DNA of 64,000 nt from Bacteroidota bacterium (GCA_016714535.1 JADKDR010000004.1:310001-374000); one strand, 5' to 3'; positions 1 through 9,958 are shown, counted from the stretch's first letter. The notes: generated by a model from the letters alone, not told the origin. Numbers and translations are program-made.

Positions 1-549
1 GGTTTGGTTATTCAAAAAGTCTAGCACATATTCTGCATCAAGCATTTTACCCAATTGCATATAGGTAAGGGTAAGCCACATCATAGCCGTAAACCGAGAG
101 TTGCTTTCTTTAAATTCAGAAGAGGTAAACTGAAAAGTTTCTATAGCCGACCAATAATCGTGTTTGTAAAACTGGGCACGGCCAACTTCGAGGTAGTTTT
201 CGTCAATCCATTTGCAATGTTCTTTGCCTTTGATTTTAATAGAGTGTCGTTGAATAACCAGAGAGGTTTTTTTGATAGACTCATCCAAATCAGGAAAATT
301 GGCTTTTGCACCATTGGCATCGCCAAATTTGTATATGTCAAGTACCCTTTCAAATTTATCTGCTTGTCCGTCAAAAACCCGCGTTGCAACTTCGTTGGTC
401 CTTTCACGTGCATTAAAGTACCCGTTGTAATGTGCGGGAAGATTATGATACGTGCGGCTAACAACCGTGCTGCGCTTACGAGAGCAGCCCGCGCTTACTA
501 GCAACAGGACTAAAAAAACAATTACGTAAGGTTTGCTATTGAGTTTCAC
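1..549 (-). CDS. porW: PorW/SprE-like T9SS lipoprotein, N-terminal part (gene runs off the window)
   Basis: The minus strand reads open from a GTG at 547-549 to the window edge, giving 183 codons. The N-terminus is a lipoprotein signal: basic start, hydrophobic stretch, lipobox VSAGC with Cys at about residue 22. The mature part has a block, about residues 31-47, containing YHNLPAHYNGYFNARE, which I recognise from SprE/PorW proteins, followed by TPR-like helices (for example GRAQFYKHDYWSAIETFQF). PorW/SprE is an outer-membrane lipoprotein needed for type IX secretion and gliding. That role fits a window with three T9SS-sorted cargo proteins. No ATG alternative gives a signal peptide; the GTG start is inferred from the lipobox spacing. 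The family call rests on recognition of the N-terminal block, as the C-terminal repeats lie outside the window. Confidence 0.72.
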   Translation of the reverse strand, partial: MKLNSKPYVIVFLVLLLVSAGCSRKRSTVVSRTYHNLPAHYNGYFNARERTNEVATRVFDGQADKFERVLDIYKFGDANGAKANFPDLDESIKKTSLVIQRHSIKIKGKEHCKWIDENYLEVGRAQFYKHDYWSAIETFQFTSSEFKESNSRFTAMMWLTLTYMQLGKMLDAEYVLDFLNNQT

Positions 550-595
550 ACAAGATATCGTTTCAATAAGGTAAACAAATAAAACTATCAAAAGG

Positions 596-603
596 CAAAA
601 ATA
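596..603 (-). promoter_or_regulatory. Candidate -7 box for the porW-like gene
   Basis: The minus strand carries TATTTTTG followed by CC, matching the Bacteroidota -7 consensus TAnnTTTG, 47 bases upstream of the GTG start. No TTTG is seen at the usual 19-21 base spacing upstream, so only half of the promoter is supported. Confidence 0.35.
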
Positions 604-756
604 GTATAATTATGCAATAAAATTAACAAGCGGTTGATAAGCTTAGTATACAAACAAGCTTACTTGAAATCTTGCTAAACCCAACTATTTGGTCAATAAT
701 CCACCTTGCTTTAAGCAGAATGGATTTGATGGTTCAATTGCCGAAAAAACACCCAA

Positions 757-2766
757 TTACCTTTTTGAAACAAGTTTGCGATAAGTTCCCTGTGCGGTTA
801 CCACGACTACAATATAGGTGCCAGTAGCAAGTTGACCGGCTTCAATGGTAGCCGTTGGTTGAAGCGGAATATACTCTTGCGAGAGCGTTTTTCCGGTGGC
901 ATCGGTAATTAAAACTTCGGTAATGGGATGCTCCGATTGTACTTTGAGTTCATCATCAATTGGGTTTGGAAATATATTCACATGCACTTCTGCATTGTTT
1001 TCATTTATGCTGGCAGCAAGGTTAGAAGCTACTACAGGTATACGTGCACTTTCACAAATGGGGTCAACAGGATCTACCTCCCAGTCGTAAAAGAAATAGT
1101 AAAAAACACTTCCATTAGATGAGCCTATAATATCTACCACATCGGCAATGCTGTAAGGGTATTGTACCCCGCTCACACTTCTGAAAAAGTTGGAACTCCC
1201 ACCTGTGCCTAGCTTATACGAATTGCCTACATCAATTGTCATATTTAGGGTGATTCTGGTTTCTCCGGTATCCACCCAAACAGTAAGTGATTGCTTTATT
1301 ATTCCTGCTGAATCGCGAAGTTGTATTATTCGGTTTCCGGCCAAGCTTGAATATACTTTTACTGATTTGAGTAATATTTTTTTATGGACATCAAAAATAA
1401 GGTAACGTGTTGGGTCTGAAGTAAAGCTTCCCATGCCTATATTTTTGTCATGAGGAGGCATATAGCTTATTGGCAATACAATAGGAGTAGAGTTTGCAAC
1501 ATGATAGGTTGCAGTATTGTTTAAAACAGGTGTTGTATAGCTTGGCCCAGTGTGAAGCAGTGTGCCACCAGTAGGCGCATTATACCAGCGCAAATCACCA
1601 CTTCCGCTTGCATTTAAGGTAACAGTTGCCGGTGCCACAAACGAAACATTATTTGCGGCAGGCGCAGAAACACTTATCGCATTAATTGTGTATGGATTTG
1701 ATGTAGATAAACCGCAATAGTTGTCAACGGTTACCATATATGATCCTGCAGAAGAAACGATAATGCTCTGAGTGGTTTCTCCATTGCTCCACAAATAGGT
1801 AAAGCCGGGACTTGCTGAAAGCAAGGTGGTTTCGCCATCACAAAGTGTTTGATTCCCCTTGTTAACAATAATGGCTTGTGTGCCTGATGTGGCCTGTTCG
1901 GTAAGGGTAATTGGCACTGCCATCACATTGTTGTTTTCGTTTTCTTCCTGAAAATTGTTGTTCGGATCAATTTGTGCCACTATCCAATAATCGCCATTGC
2001 AAGTGCCGGGAGGTATGTCAATATACATTCCATCAAGCGATTGATCGTACACATCTACATATCCGGAAGAGATGCCCTGCATACTAGGCGAACAATTATA
2101 ATTGCCTCCACCAAGTCCAAAATTTGGGAAATCAGCATTAAAAAGGGTATCATTCAAATCACTAACGCAATTGCCATCATAAAAGTCGCAGGTGCCAAGA
2201 TCCATAAGGCAAAAGGCAATTTTGCTGCCTTGGCCAACAATGGGCCAATTAAGCGGGTTGGGGTCCGGGGTTTGCAATCGAAGTGTAAATATTCCCCAGT
2301 CATCTACATGCATATGTAAGTGTGAATTGTGATAAGTCATTGAGCCAGCCATATCATCAGTATAAGTCATTACATTGCCATTTTTATGATAGATGCGCTG
2401 ATTAATAATGTTTTTTGGATTTGTTCCATCGGGGCAAAATAGCGGAGGCGCACCGTTCCAAATGGTATCTGTACCACAAACATATACACCAGAGGCCATA
2501 ACGGTTAAAGGCCCGCGTCCAATATTGGGCGTGGCTACTGTAATGCGCAACTGTCCATTATTTGAACCGTTTCCAGTTTGCGAGTATTCGGTATTCCACA
2601 TAGGGTCGGATAATAGTTTCTCGCTAACTTTAATATCAGGCAACAAATCGCAATTGGATGTTCCATTAAGACAGTTACATGTAGTGGCATTGGTTGTGGT
2701 GCATTGGGCTTGTACCTTTAAGTTAAAAATTAAACAAAGTAAAATTACGTTTAGTAGTTTTTTCAT
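757..2766 (-). CDS. Secreted lysyl-oxidase-like copper amine oxidase with T9SS sorting domain
   Basis: 669 aa. Residues 1-20 form a signal peptide (cleavage after KVQA). Residues about 45-285 match the lysyl oxidase family: the copper motif HNSHLHMH at 146-153 aligns with the HxxHxHxH of human LOX (ligands H149, H151, H153). SKIAFCL at 181-187 and YVDVYDQ at 236-242 place Lys182 and Tyr240 where LOX forms its lysyl tyrosylquinone cofactor. IPPG and the NNNF.EENENNN tail are also LOX-like. LOX oxidises peptidyl lysine to allysine, producing cross-links. An Ig-like stretch follows at about 305-350 (LSASPGFTYLWSNGETT). The last ~75 residues are a T9SS sorting domain (IFPNP ... GTYIVVV ... KLVSKR), so the enzyme should be exported to the surface or medium. 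It is a single gene, diverging from the 3029 gene. Substrate is unknown. Confidence 0.85.
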   Translation of the reverse strand: MKKLLNVILLCLIFNLKVQAQCTTTNATTCNCLNGTSNCDLLPDIKVSEKLLSDPMWNTEYSQTGNGSNNGQLRITVATPNIGRGPLTVMASGVYVCGTDTIWNGAPPLFCPDGTNPKNIINQRIYHKNGNVMTYTDDMAGSMTYHNSHLHMHVDDWGIFTLRLQTPDPNPLNWPIVGQGSKIAFCLMDLGTCDFYDGNCVSDLNDTLFNADFPNFGLGGGNYNCSPSMQGISSGYVDVYDQSLDGMYIDIPPGTCNGDYWIVAQIDPNNNFQEENENNNVMAVPITLTEQATSGTQAIIVNKGNQTLCDGETTLLSASPGFTYLWSNGETTQSIIVSSAGSYMVTVDNYCGLSTSNPYTINAISVSAPAANNVSFVAPATVTLNASGSGDLRWYNAPTGGTLLHTGPSYTTPVLNNTATYHVANSTPIVLPISYMPPHDKNIGMGSFTSDPTRYLIFDVHKKILLKSVKVYSSLAGNRIIQLRDSAGIIKQSLTVWVDTGETRITLNMTIDVGNSYKLGTGGSSNFFRSVSGVQYPYSIADVVDIIGSSNGSVFYYFFYDWEVDPVDPICESARIPVVASNLAASINENNAEVHVNIFPNPIDDELKVQSEHPITEVLITDATGKTLSQEYIPLQPTATIEAGQLATGTYIVVVVTAQGTYRKLVSKR

Positions 2767-2961
2767 TAAGATTAGATTTTGTTAGAATTATAAAAAATAG
2801 AACAACGTTACAGTTTTCAAAAACTATTACGAATTAACTCGAATTAATTACAAGTATTCTAAACTTGACCAAATTTTTTTTAAAAAGTTACAAAACCAGA
2901 ACAAGCCGAAGACTTATTAATGGAATTGAAAGTTGTGAAAATATACATGGAATAATAATTG

Positions 2962-2969
2962 TACCTTTG
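2962..2969 (+). promoter_or_regulatory. Candidate -7 box upstream of the 1271-aa surface protein
   Basis: TACCTTTG matches TAnnTTTG, 59 bases upstream of the ATG at 3029. No convincing -33 TTTG at the standard spacing; treat as half a promoter. Confidence 0.3.
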
Positions 2970-3028
2970 AAATAGCCATTTATAATGCGCTTTCAATAAA
3001 ACGCTATAACAAATATAAATTTCATAAG

Positions 3029-6000
3029 ATGAAAAAAATCTCTTACATCCGATTATACACTTTAATATTAGGAGTGTATATTTCTTGTTGCAATGATATA
3101 TTAATTGCGCAATCTCAAACTCCACCCGTAAGGCAATGGACAAGCACTTTTGCAAGTGACACAACATCGCTCGGCAATGCAGCCACATGCTTGTATGGAG
3201 TTACCCAAGCCAATGATGGGGGATATGTAGGAGTTGGTTATTCTTTTTTTATAAATGGTTCGTTACAACCCTATGCAGCAAAGGTTGATGCACAGGGTAA
3301 AAATTTATGGCGAATTGTAATAGATGATAATAACCTTAGTGCAGCAGGAATATTATACGATGTGCAACCAGTACCCGGTAGCAACGATGTGGTAGCTGTA
3401 GGGTTTAAAAATGGATTGGTAGTAATCAGAATAAAACAAGATGGAACTATTGCTGCTGGTTATCCCAAGTATTTTAATTCCGCTAATATGACCGGCCTTG
3501 GCACGTTTAACCCTATCGGTTTAAGTCTTAGGGTATTCAATTTGAATGATATTCCTGCAGGCTGGATCATTGGTGGCGACCTGTTTTCGTGTGGTACTTA
3601 CAACGATCAATATCAGTCAGCGGGAGGGTTGGTAATAAAAACAGATTTGAATTTTAATATGGACCTTAATTTTAAAAGCCATTCAAATACAGCTGGCTGG
3701 GGCAAATATAATTTTATGAATGCCACCTTTGCTTATAGTGACGATCGTGTTGCTGTGCGTTGTGTGCGGCCCATAAATGATGCAGGAGGCAATATGCTGG
3801 GTATTTTGGCCACCGGCCAGGTGTTTGATACCGCATGTATTTGCGGAGCAACATCGTGTTGGCCATACACTCCCAACTTAAATGTTTTTAATGCACGAAT
3901 TAATTTGACTGGCGGGGTGGTTTGGAAAACCAGTTTGGACGAAGCAGGACTATCAGGATACGTGGATAATGGTCCTGATTCCATTTGCTTATTAGCCGGA
4001 GCGCAACCAGAGAACTCTTCGCAAATAGGATTTGAAGCCGAACAAAAAGCCAATGGCAGCAACGAGATGATTATTCTGGCAGGTTTTGACTGGACCCAAA
4101 CCACACGACCATATTGCAACAACATATCGATACCTTTTTTTGGACAGAATATAGCCGACCTCGCTATTTATTCAATCAATACAAACACGGGAGCCACAAT
4201 GGCTAATAAAAAAATAAATGCAGGCAACTGCGAAGGGAATGAGTTTAAGCCAGCGTTGGTACTTGAACGTTGTTCAAATTCTGCTTACGTGCTTGGGAGC
4301 CAAAAAAATGCCAACCTTGTTATGAATCGTGTTTTTAAAATTGATGTTAGCACACCAACATATACAATAAGGTGGACAAAAGACGCTTTAGCAGACGAAT
4401 ATGGAACCTATGAGTTAAATAATCCCTTCGGAATGGTGCTATCTCATGACGGAGGACTTGTAATAGCAGGATGCAATGAAAGCAATCCGGTAGGAAATTT
4501 CATGTTGAAATTAGCTAACGATTGCCAGATGAATACCCTGTATGATATTAATGGACTTACAATTAATAGCGGCACCACAACGTGGAATACATCACGAAAG
4601 GTGCGTGGCACCATTCGTGTGAAAAGCGGAGCCAAACTTATTATAAATGCCAATGCTCAAATAGAATTTGCTGACACACGCCAAACTGTTGACTTTGCTG
4701 TTTTATCAAGCAATTCCGGTGAACTGCCAACAAAGATAATTGTTGAGCAAGGTGCAAGCCTAACCATAAGCGGCACTGCTGGCTCTCCTAAAACTACTTT
4801 AAAGGGCCTTGCCTCCTGTTACTTATGCAATAATGGAGATAATTTTAATAGTGCAATGTGGGAAGGTATAGAAGTATGGGGCAATGCTTCGCTTAAGCAA
4901 ACCTTTAATAATGCTAATGCCAATCAGGGATACGCATACCTATCCGGTGGCGCAGTATTGCAGGACATGTTTAAAGGTGTTAGTGTTGACAAAACAACCT
5001 ATGCTCCACATCCCGATTCACGTTTATTTGAAGGGTATCCAGCAAATGATGGCGGATTTGGAGGAGGTGTAATTGTAGTGGCCACAGCTAACGGAGCAAA
5101 ATTTTTGAATAACTTGTATGGGGTAACCATATCAACGTATATGGGTACCAATACAAATTTTACAGCATTAAGTAATTGTAGCTTTACCAATGCCATTTTT
5201 CAAAACAATGCGTTTTTAAAAGATAAAGCTCTTGTGGATTCGGTAGGGGGTAAAATAGTATCGCAAAGACAATTGACCGTACACAATGCCAAGCAGATAA
5301 GTCTGGCCGATTGTAAATTTTTTGGCTTTTCGGGAACAAACATAAAAAAACGCGGTATCGGAATTTATACCAACGATGCCTCGTTAAAAATTATCAATTC
5401 CGGAACAACAGATAACTTTACAAATCTTACGAATGGAATTTTTATAAATCAAAGCAGCGCAGCCAATCAGGTTATATACATTAAAGGAAACAGGTTTGCC
5501 AATTGCTATAAGGCTCTGTTAACACGCGGCTCACGCTTTGATTATGTGGAAGGCAATAATATTAAAGTAAAAAATGATGCAAATTATAATTGTGCCGTGC
5601 ATACCGTGGGTAGCAGCAACTATCACCTGCGTCAAAACAATTTTGTTGGTACCGGAGCAACCACTTCATCAACACATAGCCTTGGTAATATTGCAGAGAG
5701 CACCACTTCGATGCCTACCCAAGTAGAAGGCAATACTTACAGCAACTTGAATATTGGTACACAAGCGCAACGCAATTGTGGCACCACAGGCAACAACCGT
5801 GGGCTTCAAATAAATTGTAACACTTATTTATTACAGTTTGAGCATGCATGGAATATAGCACCTTTTAACCCGGGAACGTTGCCCAATCAGGGGCAAGCAT
5901 GTGGTACTACCAATAGGCAGGCAGGCAATGTGTTTGCCGATTCGCACACGTGCAGTGGAGGTAACGAGCACCATATACGTTCGCAAGTTGCTTTTACTTA

Positions 6001-6844
6001 CTACGATGCTAATTGCACCAATTGCTCACCCGATTGTAAAAGTGCTTTAGTATCAAATGCGGGTTGTGCTGCAAGCAATATTCAATCCTGCAATATTGAT
6101 GACCTTCCAGCAACACAAGTAGAAGCTGATTCGCTTACCATAAAAATGAATGCAACAAGCAATGCTCAGAATAAGTCGCTCATGCGTAATACCTTAGCAC
6201 AATACTATTTGTTGATCAATAACATGCTGCAAGCAGAAGTCATATTGCAAGGCGACAGCAGCAGCGATAATGGAAAGAAAATTTTGATAGCCTTCTATAT
6301 CGGATACCGCAAATGGAGTAACGCCCAGTACTGGCTTAATAAACTTATCGGTGCTCAGGGTAGCGACAACCAAACCTATAAGACCTATTTCCAAGTAATT
6401 AAAGATGTATTAAGCTCAGGCCGAAACTTAAAGCAACTCAATGCGAGTGAACTTATTACTGTCCGCAGTGTTGCTATTACAAACACGCTTGCGGCATACA
6501 ATGCCCAGGCATTGCTTGGTACATGGTACAATGAAAATAATCCCATTTTAATAGAAATAGGCAACGGAGTTATTGAGAGGCATTTGTCGGAAACCAATAA
6601 TCAATCAGGACTGATTTTGTTTCCCAATCCTTCGGGTATCAATGTAACGGTTAATGCAAAATCACCAATGTTAACCATCACCGTATATGATGTAAGCGGA
6701 CAACAGGTTGCAAACTACCAATTGCAGGAGTCGCCCAATCAATTCACGATGGATGTTACCCAGCTCAAACAAGGGGTATATATTGCCCGAGTGTTGTGTG
6801 AAAACGGAAATAGAATTAATGCACGAATAGTTGTTTTGCGATAA
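3029..6844 (+). CDS. Large secreted surface protein with beta-helix-like region and T9SS sorting domain
   Basis: 1271 aa. Signal peptide at residues 1-27 (ends LIAQ). Residues ~35-500 resemble the beta-propeller-like repeats common in Bacteroidota secreted proteins (DGGYVGVGY, DGGLVIAGCNES, repeated VVAVG). Residues ~510-950 are rich in short beta strands, Asn and Gly (IIVEQGASLTISGTAG, GAKFLNNLYGVTIS), as in right-handed parallel beta-helices. A Cys-rich, partly helical segment follows (~1000-1180). The C-terminus is a T9SS type A sorting domain (LILFPNPSG ... LKQGVYIARVLCENG ... ARIVVLR). Enzymatic function is not evident; there is no recognisable catalytic motif, and an adhesin or structural surface role is inference. 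A hairpin terminator follows at 6900-6922. Confidence 0.8.
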   Translation: MKKISYIRLYTLILGVYISCCNDILIAQSQTPPVRQWTSTFASDTTSLGNAATCLYGVTQANDGGYVGVGYSFFINGSLQPYAAKVDAQGKNLWRIVIDDNNLSAAGILYDVQPVPGSNDVVAVGFKNGLVVIRIKQDGTIAAGYPKYFNSANMTGLGTFNPIGLSLRVFNLNDIPAGWIIGGDLFSCGTYNDQYQSAGGLVIKTDLNFNMDLNFKSHSNTAGWGKYNFMNATFAYSDDRVAVRCVRPINDAGGNMLGILATGQVFDTACICGATSCWPYTPNLNVFNARINLTGGVVWKTSLDEAGLSGYVDNGPDSICLLAGAQPENSSQIGFEAEQKANGSNEMIILAGFDWTQTTRPYCNNISIPFFGQNIADLAIYSINTNTGATMANKKINAGNCEGNEFKPALVLERCSNSAYVLGSQKNANLVMNRVFKIDVSTPTYTIRWTKDALADEYGTYELNNPFGMVLSHDGGLVIAGCNESNPVGNFMLKLANDCQMNTLYDINGLTINSGTTTWNTSRKVRGTIRVKSGAKLIINANAQIEFADTRQTVDFAVLSSNSGELPTKIIVEQGASLTISGTAGSPKTTLKGLASCYLCNNGDNFNSAMWEGIEVWGNASLKQTFNNANANQGYAYLSGGAVLQDMFKGVSVDKTTYAPHPDSRLFEGYPANDGGFGGGVIVVATANGAKFLNNLYGVTISTYMGTNTNFTALSNCSFTNAIFQNNAFLKDKALVDSVGGKIVSQRQLTVHNAKQISLADCKFFGFSGTNIKKRGIGIYTNDASLKIINSGTTDNFTNLTNGIFINQSSAANQVIYIKGNRFANCYKALLTRGSRFDYVEGNNIKVKNDANYNCAVHTVGSSNYHLRQNNFVGTGATTSSTHSLGNIAESTTSMPTQVEGNTYSNLNIGTQAQRNCGTTGNNRGLQINCNTYLLQFEHAWNIAPFNPGTLPNQGQACGTTNRQAGNVFADSHTCSGGNEHHIRSQVAFTYYDANCTNCSPDCKSALVSNAGCAASNIQSCNIDDLPATQVEADSLTIKMNATSNAQNKSLMRNTLAQYYLLINNMLQAEVILQGDSSSDNGKKILIAFYIGYRKWSNAQYWLNKLIGAQGSDNQTYKTYFQVIKDVLSSGRNLKQLNASELITVRSVAITNTLAAYNAQALLGTWYNENNPILIEIGNGVIERHLSETNNQSGLILFPNPSGINVTVNAKSPMLTITVYDVSGQQVANYQLQESPNQFTMDVTQLKQGVYIARVLCENGNRINARIVVLR

Positions 6845-6899
6845 CAAAAGAGCTGCAATGTAATAGGATTTGATCCGATACTTTCAATGAGATTGTTAT

Positions 6900-6922
6900 A
6901 AGGCTGGCCAATGGCCAGCCTT
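6900..6922 (+). terminator. Hairpin terminator after the 1271-aa surface protein
   Basis: Perfect inverted repeat AAGGCTGGCC / GGCCAGCCTT with a 3-base loop, followed by GATGTTTT. It lies 56 bases after the stop codon at 6844. Confidence 0.65.
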
Positions 6923-7085
6923 GATGTTTTGTCACAGACGTGGTTCATAGTAAGCAACCATCTTCCCCATATATTGTCTCATGCAGTGATTTACAGTAAG
7001 CATATTTCACATTTTATTCATTGGTTTTTTTTCTGTTGGTTTACAATTTGAAATACCCATAGTGCAAACTCAAAAAAGAATACAA

Positions 7086-8270
7086 ATGAAACAGTTAATT
7101 TACCTACTAATATCAACTCTTATCTTTGGTGCCCTTGTGTCGTGTAATGGTGCAAAAAGGGCATTGCGCAATGGCGACTACGAGCGTTCGGTGTACTTAT
7201 CATGGAAAAAACTTCGCAAGCATCCTCAAAAGGAAAAATATATTTTGTTGCTTGAAGAAGGCTTTAAGAAAGCGCAGGAAAACGATATGCAGGAAATAAG
7301 TTTGCTAAAGCAAGAAAACCGAAGCGATAATTGGGATAGAATATATGTGATGTATAATGAAATACGGAGAAGGCAAAATAAAGTAAAGAGCCTTCCTGAG
7401 TTAAGAGTTAAATCGCAAGGCAATCGTATTGTAAAATTTCCTACAATAGATGTTGATGCACAGATGCTCGAAGCAAAGCAGGGTGCAGCTTCCGACTATT
7501 ACAGTCGCGCTGAACGATTATTAAGCAAGGGCGATAAACAAAGTGCGCGCAATGCGTTTTACGAAATAGAGAAGATAAAGAAATATTATAAAGAATATAA
7601 AAGTAGCGATAGTCTTCAGCAGATTGCGCGCAACCGAGGTATTAATTACGCCATTATTAATGTAAACAATCAGAGCGGCATGCCTTTGCCTGCCGGTTAC
7701 GAAGACGAATTGAGAAAGATTAATCTTAGAGATATTGAACGCACCTGGCTACTCTTTGAAACCCGCGAATCACCAAACAGGGCGTATGATTACATTGTAA
7801 AAGTTAATGTGAAGCAGATAAATATTGCCCCTGAGCGTTTGGCTTATAATAATTATACCGAAACTAAGCAGATACAGGACGGATGGCAATACGTGCTTGA
7901 CAATAAGGGAAATGTAAAAAAAGATAGTTTAGGAAACGATATGAAGGAACCTAAATATAAAACCATTTCGTGTGTGATACACGAAACCATTATGCAAAAG
8001 GCAGCCATGGTTAATGGGGTAGTTGAATTCATCGATTTGCAAACAAAGCAGCTGGTTAGGTCGGTGCCAATTGCCGGAGAAAATCGATTTGAGCATGGCT
8101 ATGCAATTGCCAATGGAGACTTGAATGCACTAAGCCAGGTATCTTTAGATAAGTTGAGAATACAGCCTGTACCTTTTCCGCCTACTTCTGGAATGATATC
8201 TGCTACTTTACCAATTGTAAAAAATATGGCAATTCAAGCCATTCAAAACAATTCGGGTTTATTGGATTGA
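7086..8270 (+). CDS. Predicted lipoprotein of unknown function with TPR-like N-terminal half
   Basis: 394 aa from the ATG at 7086. An in-frame GTG 24 bases earlier (7062) would add eight polar residues before the signal and is less likely. The signal ends in a lipobox, ALVSC, with Cys at residue 20, predicting lipid anchoring. Residues ~25-190 are helical and charged, with spaced TPR-like patterns (ALRNGDYERSVYLSWKKL; AERLLSKGDKQSARNAFYEI). The second half (~195-394) is probably beta-rich, with a conserved-looking VIHETIMQKAAMVNGVVEF strand. I do not recognise a named family. The stop is 9 bases before the start of the radical SAM gene, so the two are probably co-transcribed. Confidence 0.8.
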   Translation: MKQLIYLLISTLIFGALVSCNGAKRALRNGDYERSVYLSWKKLRKHPQKEKYILLLEEGFKKAQENDMQEISLLKQENRSDNWDRIYVMYNEIRRRQNKVKSLPELRVKSQGNRIVKFPTIDVDAQMLEAKQGAASDYYSRAERLLSKGDKQSARNAFYEIEKIKKYYKEYKSSDSLQQIARNRGINYAIINVNNQSGMPLPAGYEDELRKINLRDIERTWLLFETRESPNRAYDYIVKVNVKQINIAPERLAYNNYTETKQIQDGWQYVLDNKGNVKKDSLGNDMKEPKYKTISCVIHETIMQKAAMVNGVVEFIDLQTKQLVRSVPIAGENRFEHGYAIANGDLNALSQVSLDKLRIQPVPFPPTSGMISATLPIVKNMAIQAIQNNSGLLD

Positions 8271-8279
8271 GAATAAATT

Positions 8280-9308
8280 TTGATAATTCATGGTAACATA
8301 AGAGATGCTCTTAGTATGGTTGGTAAATATAATACCAGTCGTATGTTGAATTTTATAAAGAGCGAAGCAAGTTTTTATCGGGCACAAATGACAGGCAACA
8401 TGCATCATCCTGCTATGCCGGTAAGCATTTCCATTGAACCAACTACCGCCTGTAATTTGCGATGTCCTGAGTGTCCAAGTGGCTTGCGCTCATTTACCCG
8501 ACCAACCGGATTATTAAATATGGAATTGTTTGTTCGCATTATTGAGCAAATACACCGTCAGGTTGGATACCTGACCTTTTATTTTCAGGGGGAACCTTAT
8601 TTGCATCAACAATTTTTGCAAATGGTGCAGTTTGCTTCACAACATGGCATGTACACGGCCACATCTACCAATGCTCATTTTCTTGACGATGCCTTAGCTG
8701 TGAAAACGGTTGAGGCAGGCCTCAACCGGCTTATTATTTCTATTGATGGCACATCGCAGGAAACCTATGAAAAATATCGGGTAGGTGGAAGCATCAACAA
8801 AGTGTTCAAAGCCATCGATACCATCTGCCGTATAAAAAAGGAATTGAAAAAGTATACACCCTATGTTATTCTTCAGTTTTTGGTGGTACGTCATAATGAA
8901 CACCAAATACAGGAAATAATAAGAATAGCCCGAAGTAGCGGAGTAAATGAATTGCGTTTTAAAACAGCACAGGTGTACGACTATAAAAATGGAAACGACC
9001 TAATACCTACTATCGAAAAGTATTCCCGCTACCGTATAAACAATGATGGAACGTATTCCATTAAAAATGAAATGAAAAATAATTGCCGCAGGCTATGGAA
9101 GAGTTGTGTAATTACCTGGGATGGGAATGTTTTACCTTGTTGCTTTGATAAAGATGGAAAGTATGTAATGGGAAATATTGCGGAAAAAAATTTTTCGGAG
9201 ATTTGGAACAATAGCAACTATGAATGGTTTCGAAAATCGCTTTTTACCAACCGCAAGGGTATCGACATTTGCACTAACTGTAGCGAGGGCACTTCGGTAT
9301 GGAGCTAA
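8280..9308 (+). CDS. Radical SAM/SPASM domain protein
   Basis: 342 aa. The radical SAM cluster motif CNLRCPEC (CxxxCxxC) is at about residues 59-66 inside EPTTACNLRCPECPSG; YFQGEPYLH and IISIDGTSQETYEKYRVGG follow, as in the AdoMet barrel. The C-terminal third is a SPASM-like region with spaced cysteines (CRRLWKSC, VLPCC, ICTNC) that binds a second iron-sulfur cluster. Relatives modify peptides or sugars; the substrate here is unknown. The longest reading begins at TTG 8280; an ATG at 8316 would remove 12 residues. I keep TTG because the stretch before the ATG (IRDALSMVGKYNTSR) resembles related N-termini, but this is uncertain. Lies 9 bases after the lipoprotein gene. No precursor peptide gene was seen beside it. 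Confidence 0.82.
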   Translation: MIIHGNIRDALSMVGKYNTSRMLNFIKSEASFYRAQMTGNMHHPAMPVSISIEPTTACNLRCPECPSGLRSFTRPTGLLNMELFVRIIEQIHRQVGYLTFYFQGEPYLHQQFLQMVQFASQHGMYTATSTNAHFLDDALAVKTVEAGLNRLIISIDGTSQETYEKYRVGGSINKVFKAIDTICRIKKELKKYTPYVILQFLVVRHNEHQIQEIIRIARSSGVNELRFKTAQVYDYKNGNDLIPTIEKYSRYRINNDGTYSIKNEMKNNCRRLWKSCVITWDGNVLPCCFDKDGKYVMGNIAEKNFSEIWNNSNYEWFRKSLFTNRKGIDICTNCSEGTSVWS

Positions 9309-9374
9309 TACATACTATCACTTGTATATCATGCCCAATAGTTGCAAATTCGCACCTCTAAAAATGAAATAACT

Positions 9375-9933
9375 ATGGAAGAGATTAAAAATATCATCAA
9401 TCAGACAACGGATGGAATGAACAAGGCAATAGACCATCTTGAAAATGAATTGGCAAAAATTCGTGCAGGCAAAGCAAGTCCTCAAATGCTGGATGGAGTG
9501 CATGTAGATTACTACGGAACCAGCACACCGCTAAACCAGGTAGGCAACGTAAATACCACAGATGCACGTACACTCGTAGTTCAGCCATGGGAAAAAGCAA
9601 TGCTTCAACCAATAGAAAAGGCCATTCAAGCAGCAAATTTAGGATTGAACCCGCAAAATGACGGAATAGTAATACGCATATCTGTACCTCCCTTACAGAA
9701 GAACGAAGAAAAGATCTTGTAAAAAAGGCAAAGGCCGAAGGAGAACACAGCAAGGTAACTATTCGTAACCTGCGCAGAGATGCAAACGAAACCCTAAAGA
9801 AAGCATTAAAAGCAGGTTTGCCCGAAGACATGGAAAAGAAGCTGAAACCAAGGTACAACAAATTACAGATAGCTATATTGTAAAAGTAGATAAGCATCTT
9901 GAAGCTAAAGAAAAAGATATTATGACCGTGTAA
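9375..9933 (+). CDS. frr: Ribosome recycling factor, interrupted by two single-base deletions
   Basis: Start ATG at 9375 ([19 protein letters not shown]). The first ~105 residues are typical RRF ([39 protein letters not shown]). At about 9693-9696 one base is missing: reading on in the next frame gives the expected [18 protein letters not shown]. At about 9833-9840 a second base is missing from an A-run, after which [20 protein letters not shown] restores the normal C-terminus, ending with TAA at 9931-9933. With both bases restored the product would be about 186 aa, the usual length. RRF releases ribosomes from mRNA after termination and is essential in bacteria studied, so sequencing error is more likely than a pseudogene. 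As read literally, the ORF stops after 115 residues. Confidence 0.9.
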
Positions 9934-9958
9934 TACTTAGATTGGTATAAAAGAAAAA

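Noticed and set aside
55..501. 148-codon plus-strand and 107-codon minus-strand ORFs at the left edge
   Set aside because: Both overlap the better-supported minus-strand frame that encodes a lipoprotein signal and the PorW/SprE-like block.
8280..9308. RiPP biosynthesis cluster around the radical SAM/SPASM protein
   Set aside because: No small precursor peptide, protease or exporter gene is adjacent; neighbours are a lipoprotein and frr.
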